This document shows positions 57,453-64,000 of a stretch of 64,000 bases of DNA, piece by piece. The DNA is taken from positions 2,955,001-3,019,000 of the forward strand of contig NC_135549.1 in the NCBI RefSeq assembly GCF_964340395.1, in the 5' to 3' direction. The first letter of the stretch is position 1. The number at the start of each line of letters is the position of its first letter. A model generated the notes under the pieces. That model searched no databases. It saw only the letters and a program-made list of their open reading frames with translations, and was not told the DNA's origin. The stretch is from Glandiceps talaboti (Eukaryota; Hemichordata; Enteropneusta; Spengelidae). Position numbers and translations under genes: made by a program.

Positions 57453-57562
57453 CCAGAGACCATGGCTATGTGGCGTGACATACTGGCTCAACTTTGTCAA
57501 GCTAGATTAGCCAAATCCCTAGGTGTGAATAACATTATTACGCCAAATAGCCATCTCTTGGC
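57453..57562. repeat. Imperfect inverted repeat in the 3' UTR region
   Basis: AGAGACCATGGCTATGTGGCGT at 57456-57477 pairs with ACGCCAAATAGCCATCTCT at 57540-57558, with a small bulge and a loop of about 60 bases. It could fold as an RNA hairpin or be a foldback element remnant. Confidence 0.7.
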
Positions 57563-58225
57563 TAGCTTTTAACTTTCCTTTAATGAACTTTGAGATGTAT
57601 AATATTGAGAATTCACTTAATAGCCCTGTAGTGGTAACATGTTACCGGTACTATTTATCACTAATTTGTACCTGCTGTAAAATACACCAAAGATTTACTG
57701 GAGGTTAAATCCCAGTATTACAGTTGAATTAACCTGTCTACTACTCAGTATACACTGATTGTGTGCTGTATGCATGAATAAACTGAATATTCAATCATTT
57801 TGTCAATAAATTCTAGATCCATGGGTGGGTGACAGTGATCACTAGGTAATGTTCTTCACCATGTACAATAAAATTATAATAGGTGGAAGTAAGATAAAAT
57901 ATTATGAACAAATTGTTGACAGAAACAGTGAGAGTATAGTTATGATACACAATGGCTTGATTTGATTTGAGTTTGGAGAAAGAATGGTGTTATATTGGTC
58001 ACATTTATTTTGACCTCTCTAGTTTGTTTTTTAATGTACCTAGAGGTAATTTTGGAGACAAGTTGTCTAAATGAGCTATTAATAAAAATGTGAATGATAT
58101 ATCCAGGGGATATGACCTCATAGAGATTATGAGAACAATAGTATTGATATAATAAACTATGTAGTTGACCTTGGTGGTAGTGATTTGTATTTTCTAAAGT
58201 CATTGTATTTCAACTATTGAATTCA

Positions 58226-58231
58226 AATAAA
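58226..58231 (+). promoter_or_regulatory. Best candidate polyadenylation signal (AATAAA)
   Basis: AATAAA followed within 20-30 bases by GT-rich TTGTTTGTGTAATGGTGTG, as expected for a cleavage site. Earlier hexamers (57777, 57805, 57867) could be used as well. Confidence 0.5.
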
Positions 58232-58464
58232 GTACTGTCATTGTTTGTGTAATGGTGTGAAGGTCATTTACATACAATTGAACAATTACAGCCAGTGATG
58301 TTAGATCCAGTGAGTTATTTCAAATACTCTGCTGCAAGGACAAATTTTATTATTTATACTCTTCCAATTGCTCAAGAAGAGGAGAATGGGATTACACGAA
58401 AAAAAATGTCTGTGACGATAGCATAGTGAGAGAAGCAGAAAATCACTTGGGTTAATGTAGTTTT

Positions 58465-58770
58465 GGCAAGTTAAGATGGACACAGACTACAACCATAGTT
58501 ATGGCAAGTCATTTAAGATCTCAGATCACCAAATACATGTAATATAGATGGACATTAAGACTACAACCCTAGTTTTGGCATGATATTTAAGATCTCTCAG
58601 ATCACCAAATAATATAGATGGACACAGACTACAACCTTAGTTTTGGCAAATTAAGATAGACACAGACTACAACCTTAGTTTTGGTAAGATATTTAAGATC
58701 TCAGATCATCAAATACTAGTAATAATATAGATGGACACATCTTAGTTTTGGAAAGTTATTTAAGATAGGC
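58465..58770. repeat. Minisatellite, about 4-5 units of 50-78 bp
   Basis: Units with AGATGGACACAGACTACAAC, CTTAGTTTTGGCAAG and TTTAAGATCTCAGATCACCA, of variable length through internal deletions. Confidence 0.88.
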
Positions 58771-58934
58771 ACACTAAAACTATTGACTAGAGTCAGGACT
58801 TGTGGGCAATGGACATTGTAATTACATACACAATAGGGCAGTGTCTCTGATGATGACTTTGTTCAGACTATGCAAAGACACAAGCAAGATGAGTCTGCAG
58901 CATGTTGGGGTTTGTTGTATGTAGATTATGTGAT

Positions 58935-59235
58935 GTGAGTGGAGGTGTAAGTGGTAACGATACTGTATAGGAACTAGACTCAGTGGAGGTGTAAATGGTA
59001 ATGATACTGTATAGGAACTAGACTCAGTGGAGGTAACGATACTGTATAGGAACTACACTGTCAGTGGAGGTGTAAATGGTAATTATACTGTATAGGAACT
59101 AGACTGTCAGTGGAGGTGTAAATGGTAATTATACTGTATAGGAACTAGACTGTCAGTGGAGGTGTAAATGGTAATTATACTGTATAGGAACTAGACTGTC
59201 AGTGGAAGTGTAAATCGTTATACCATATAGGGACT
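58935..59235. repeat. Minisatellite, about 7 units of 36-49 bp
   Basis: Units with CAGTGGAGGTGTAAATGGTA and ATACTGTATAGGAACTAGAC. The three inner units are nearly identical. Confidence 0.93.
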
Positions 59236-62200
59236 AGACTACATACAACAAAGAATAATTTTAATAATTTTACATTCTGCAAACCAGAGTAGTTTTTCCA
59301 CAGATGTAATAAAGAATAGTACATGTTGACTTGTGGTTCTATGATCATTGTATAGTATTATTTCTATAGTCATCACTCTGTTCATTAGAGATTCTAGATA
59401 TTTTCACTGACTAATTTTGTAGTCACGGGTTTTTCAAAGGTGAAATTGGTGATTTGAACTGAGCAAAAGATTTCAGAAGCACAAGCACACACAATTGTGA
59501 TTCAGGAGTAGACCACTGTTATTTCTGTTCAAATACCAGAATTGGCTTACACAGTCCAAGTATTCTAGCATGAAAATATCCTAAACTTTAGTTCTGCTTG
59601 GAAAAGATTTATTTAGAGACAAGAATTGATCTGAAGGTGATTTTGAAAATTGTGGCAATTTTGCTTTTCAGAAATTCTGAAAAAAGTTCCTCTTTTACTA
59701 TTTCTACATGTTGATGCAATGCGAATAATGCAGACATTTTTCACATCAGTAGCAGACAAAAGATAATATCTGAAGTCACTCGATGTTTGTGTAATATAGG
59801 ACTCATTTTATTAGTCATTCTGTTTAAAACAAAGTCAGCCATATTGAATGTTTCTCCATGATGTGGCAAATAGTAGGCTGGTTCTTTCAGTGGTTTACCA
59901 GAATACAGGGGTAAGTCTACTCATCCTATTGAAAACATGAAAGTGTAAAGTTATACACAAAGACATGGGGGCAAGAACCTTGTCAAGAAATCATGAAAAC
60001 ACAAGTCTTAGAGTCAAAACCATTCACAAATATCCAATAGAGTGGAAAAATTATTCATAAAACTCTACAGTCTTGGTTATATTACAGATCGGTGTAGATG
60101 TATGGTATATACAAGTATTTGTTTAACACAAGTACAGTGTGTTGTATGCTTTCTTAATGTGTTTATAAGTAGGATACCTGCCTATTTGTTGAGCAGCTTT
60201 CCACAATGCATGTACACCTATTGCAAATCTGGAGATATGTGCATGAAGCCCATAGACATGATGTGTGTATGGTGAAACACTTCACTGCACTTTCTGCTAA
60301 TACTATTTCTATGAGCTCCATATGCATAGTCAGGTTTGTAATAGATGTATTCTAATGACCATGGACACAGACATGTCAGCATATAGCCTTGGTTTCCAGG
60401 CTATTGTTGACAACCACCAACATACATTTGTACGGCAAATATTATGGTATGTCCTTGGTACAGAATCAAACATTGCCATGTTGGACTTGTCGAGTTTAGC
60501 ATCAATGTAGATATTGGTCTTGGATGAAAAGATGCACAAATCTAGTTTTAGCATACATATGTATACTGGGTATACGCTGAAAACACAACATCACTGTATT
60601 GTGTCACTTGCACTTAAAATCAGATTACAAACTCTGACAGACGAGTAACTGACATGTCTAAATCGGATTCTGATATTTAGAGTGCATAGCTGTCACTGCT
60701 ACTTTCAGTTTGGTTTTGCTTTTAGAGAAAAAAACCTTTGCTTTTTTACAATGTCAAAGAAATATCAAACATCTGATTGGCAGTGCTGAGCACTTAATTT
60801 AAATGTCACAGAAGGCTGTAATAAACGTCTTGAAAACAAAATACACACCTTTCATAAGCCACAATTTCAGTAAAAATTTGGGTTCTATATATATATATGC
60901 TATGTCTTTCAGAATACAATTCTAGTGTCTGTCTTCCCATTGCTATGGCAGTGGTGTATTTAGAGGAAGAGGTCATTGAACTATAAGTCAAAACCAAATA
61001 TATAATATCGGTCAAAAACATGAAGGGGAAATATGATTTCATTATGAGATGTCAGTTGGTCTAAGTTACAGATACATGTATCCTTAATTAACCAACCTTT
61101 ACATTTAATATTGATATCGCTGCAAATTGCACTTTGCCTGTCCTACACAAATATTTATGTATAGAAGACAAATGTCCAATTTGAGCTAATAATGCCTGCC
61201 TACAAGTAACAACCTTTGCAATGATAAGAGAAAAACATTTTTGCTTTGCTTAGATGATAACAATTGGTTTTCTCCCAAGTCACCAAACAGTAAAGGATTG
61301 GGGGCGCCACAAGACATTGCTGTGTTTCAATGACACATCAAATTGGCTGATAGGGATACTGGTTCTAGCTTGGGTGCAATACTCTTTTTTTTCCACAATA
61401 GCACATCTTTGCCACTTAGATATTGCTTTTTGAAAACAAGCAAAACTAAAGATCAGATTTTTTTTTGTCTGTCGGGGTTGACTATACAGGGCTTTGTAAT
61501 TGCCCAAGACACTTGCCACAGCAATGGAAACAGATGTCCTCACACCAAATAGTAATGTTGTCATATCATACAAAATATTTCAGAAAAAAATGTTATAATT
61601 TCATGAAGTTTGAGTAGTGAAAGAACTGCACAACTCAAGAAGGAAATAAAATCTACACAATCAGTCTTTTAGAAAGTTGTGAAGTAAATATCTCGTGAAA
61701 AAAAGGAGAGAGAGAAAGAACTGTACAAGAGATTATATTACCACTTTTGGAATGACGCTGTCTCAAGACTGACAGAAAAAGTCCATTTTTTTTTCAATAT
61801 CTTAATTTTTAAACAACAGACAAAAAAAAGCATATTAGTTCTTTGAAATTAATTCTGAGCTATTTTCAAATTCAAAAAAAACAGTATACATGTACATGCA
61901 AACTCCCCTGTATTGACAAATATTCATTCAATGCTACTTAGAATAGAAGAGTGTGTAGTAAGTTATCTGTCTTGCATCTAGCATACACATGGTTGCCCTT
62001 TGGGAGGAATTACACAAGTTAGTGTAGTTGGATGTCTTTGTGGTCAAATATGTGGACTAAAATGCCAACACAAACTTTGGCTTTGAGATTGTTCTATGAT
62101 TTCCTTTATTTTTTCAAGTATTTGTTTTTTTATCAGTTCCTGCATACAATTTACAAATCATTACTTTTAATTCTTGGTACCTGCAATATCATTTCATCTC

Positions 62201-64000
62201 CTGCTAGGTCATATTAGAACAAGAAGGCCGACTTATTGTCAAATACATCTACAGTATATGTAATGCATGTGTAGCATCAAGCAGAAGTCAATGTGTCGAC
62301 CAAGAAATTGAACGTTTCTTATTTTAACAGTGAGAGAGATTATGTTGTTTTCAAATATCCTTCTAGTGCAGGTAGGAAAATTGTGGTCTGGATGATAACT
62401 TTTCAATTCCCAGTGACTCCCTGTGGTCATTGCCCTCTGACCTTTATCCTTTGACCTTACTTGAAAGATGCAAAACAGAGAACTTTGTCTAGACTATATT
62501 ACTGGATGTTTAGAGCATGCAGTTTGCTATTCTAGGATATGCTATGTATAAGAAGAAGATAACAAAATGATTCATACACCAACTAAAGTACAGATTCAAG
62601 CAGAACATGACAAACATACACAAGTCAACATTTACAGAGAAAAGGTAAACAATTTCTATGGGCCTTTGCCTCAAGTTCCTATTTTTGTCAGGAACCAATT
62701 TAACTATTATTGCACTGAAACATGATCTCTCTAACAAATACACATCACTTTCTTGGACCAAATTATCAACAATCAGAAGTAGTACTTGAGAATTAATTGA
62801 TCTAGGAGCATTACTACATGTTACTAGTCAAATCAAAGGACAACAGGTAAGACCAAGTTACAGATACTTCAAATATTCTGTTGAATTCAAAGGTAAGTAA
62901 GAAATAAAAATTTGTGAAATTCTACAGAGTGTGTGCCAGTAATATGCACCTTGATGCTGACTTCTAAATAAAGCATGTTGATCATTGTTCTGACTTAAAA
63001 ATTGAAGTATAATGAACCCCTTGATTGCTGGCACATCACAAGCTCTATGTCTAAATATGGGCAATGCCAAGACTTCCATATTTAAATCAGTTGAGAAGCA
63101 TCATCTCCATATATGGACATAACCATTGGTATCCATATTTTGAGATGATGAACACTAGACCTAAACTTGGACAGGTTCCAACTGTGATATGAAGGCCACC
63201 ATGTTCATATTTGGACATGATGTAATGCCCATATTTAGACATTCAGTAGTGACCATATAGACTTCTCATACTGACATTTGCAACACTGTCCACCCTTAGA
63301 TACCATATGCATGCAATATGTCCATAATTTTATGAGCAGCATTATGGTACAAATTCATTTACCACATAAGAAATCAATGTGACGGTTTCTGAATAGATAC
63401 ATTCTAGCCCAGGATACAACAGCACTATGATTCAGTAAGGCAATTTTTCATGTCAAAATAAAACTGTGTTCCCTAAAAAGAGCATCAACACTGCATTCTG
63501 GAATAAAATGTATCGGATAGTAAATGTTGTGCATGTTGCCAATAATTATTTCAGCATTCTAGGTGTAGGGAGTTAAATGTATGTAACCATCTTGTAATGT
63601 TTGCTAATATTATCACCTTATTAACATCAACACGATGTCATGTGATGTCAAAGTTCCAAAGGATGGCATTAACCAGTAGAATGAAAATTTGTTTTTTAGA
63701 ATTTCACTGGCACCATCACAAATATGGTCATCTGCAAAGCAAGATCTGTTTACATCATGGCACAATCACATTCAACAGAAATGGTAACTTTATGCAATTT
63801 TTTTTTTCAGTCAGAACAGCATTTAATAAACCTGACCCTTTCTGGGGTGTGGGGGTGTGGATGTTACCAAGTGTCTTATAGCAAGTCAAACTCTGTACGG
63901 TACCCACTGTTAATGCAATGTTTATAGAAATACAATTCTAAAATCCTCATTAACTGCAAATTGGCATTTCTTTTCTTGCCATATTCTGTAAAGCATAAAT

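Larger units (their letters stand above)
57027..58260 (+). other. Probable 3' untranslated region
   Basis: AT-rich sequence after the stop with AATAAA hexamers at 57777, 57805, 57867, 58151 and 58226. No open frame of note. The end of the transcript cannot be fixed from sequence. Confidence 0.6.
58261..64000. other. Intergenic, no gene recognised
   Basis: Both strands were read for exon-like patterns, and only short unrelated open frames were seen. It holds two minisatellites (listed) and scattered CATATTTGGACAT-like motifs around 63050-63250. It could include UTR of a neighbouring gene, which cannot be told here. Confidence 0.5.

Noticed and set aside
60042-60275. Cysteine-containing plus-strand open frame downstream of the gene
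   Set aside because: Cysteine spacing is not EGF-like, no splice sites or known domain; length is within chance.

Overview
The window is AT-rich animal DNA and is almost filled by one very large plus-strand gene. The evidence for an animal is a multi-exon gene with GT-AG introns and one EGF domain per exon, plus one CUB domain, one membrane segment and a short cytoplasmic tail. The species cannot be fixed from the sequence. A marine invertebrate is my inference. A cephalochordate is one candidate, because I recall exon-boundary minisatellites being described there; this is memory and is unverified.

Layout. Bases 1-571 hold no exon I can recognise and are probably intron, because the first exon begins with a 3' splice site at 572 and no signal peptide or start codon exon is present. 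From 572 to 54273 there are 77 EGF exons. Nearly all are 108-135 bp, and all start and end in phase 1, so any one can be lost or copied without shifting the frame. Exons at 4088-17448 form a five-exon module (types A-B-C-D-E) repeated five times, followed by a partial sixth. From 17859 to 43542 the EGF exons are individually distinct. A 363 bp exon at 52606 encodes a CUB domain. Two more EGF exons follow, then a transmembrane exon (54883), a cytoplasmic exon (55852) and the final coding exon, which ends at TAA 57024-57026. The part in the window encodes about 3,340 residues of a type I membrane protein. Its 5' end lies upstream of the window. Bases 57027 to about 58260 are probably 3' UTR, and the rest to 64000 shows only noncoding sequence with small minisatellites.

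The most striking signal is that tandem repeats in this locus repeatedly arise from exon edges. An array of about 8.4 kb (43606-52050, roughly 145-155 units of 54 or 58 bp) copies a whole 3' splice site (branch-point-like TACTGAT, pyrimidine tract, YAG) plus the first 29 or so bases of the next EGF exon. An array of about 1.9 kb (31943-33830, about 29 units) copies the mirror image: the 3' end of an EGF exon plus its 5' splice site. Smaller cases of the same kind occur at 38125-38405, 38772-39239, 52955-53345 and 56825-56956. In the big array only the last acceptor gives a productive frame. The splicing machinery must therefore ignore, use or tolerate well over a hundred close copies of the right signal.

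Other points are a probable GC-AG intron at 19027, a candidate 21-nt microexon at 37520, decayed EGF exons at 15994, 20174 and 53959, and a class I PDZ-ligand-like C-terminus (KTEI) that a duplicated acceptor could remove.
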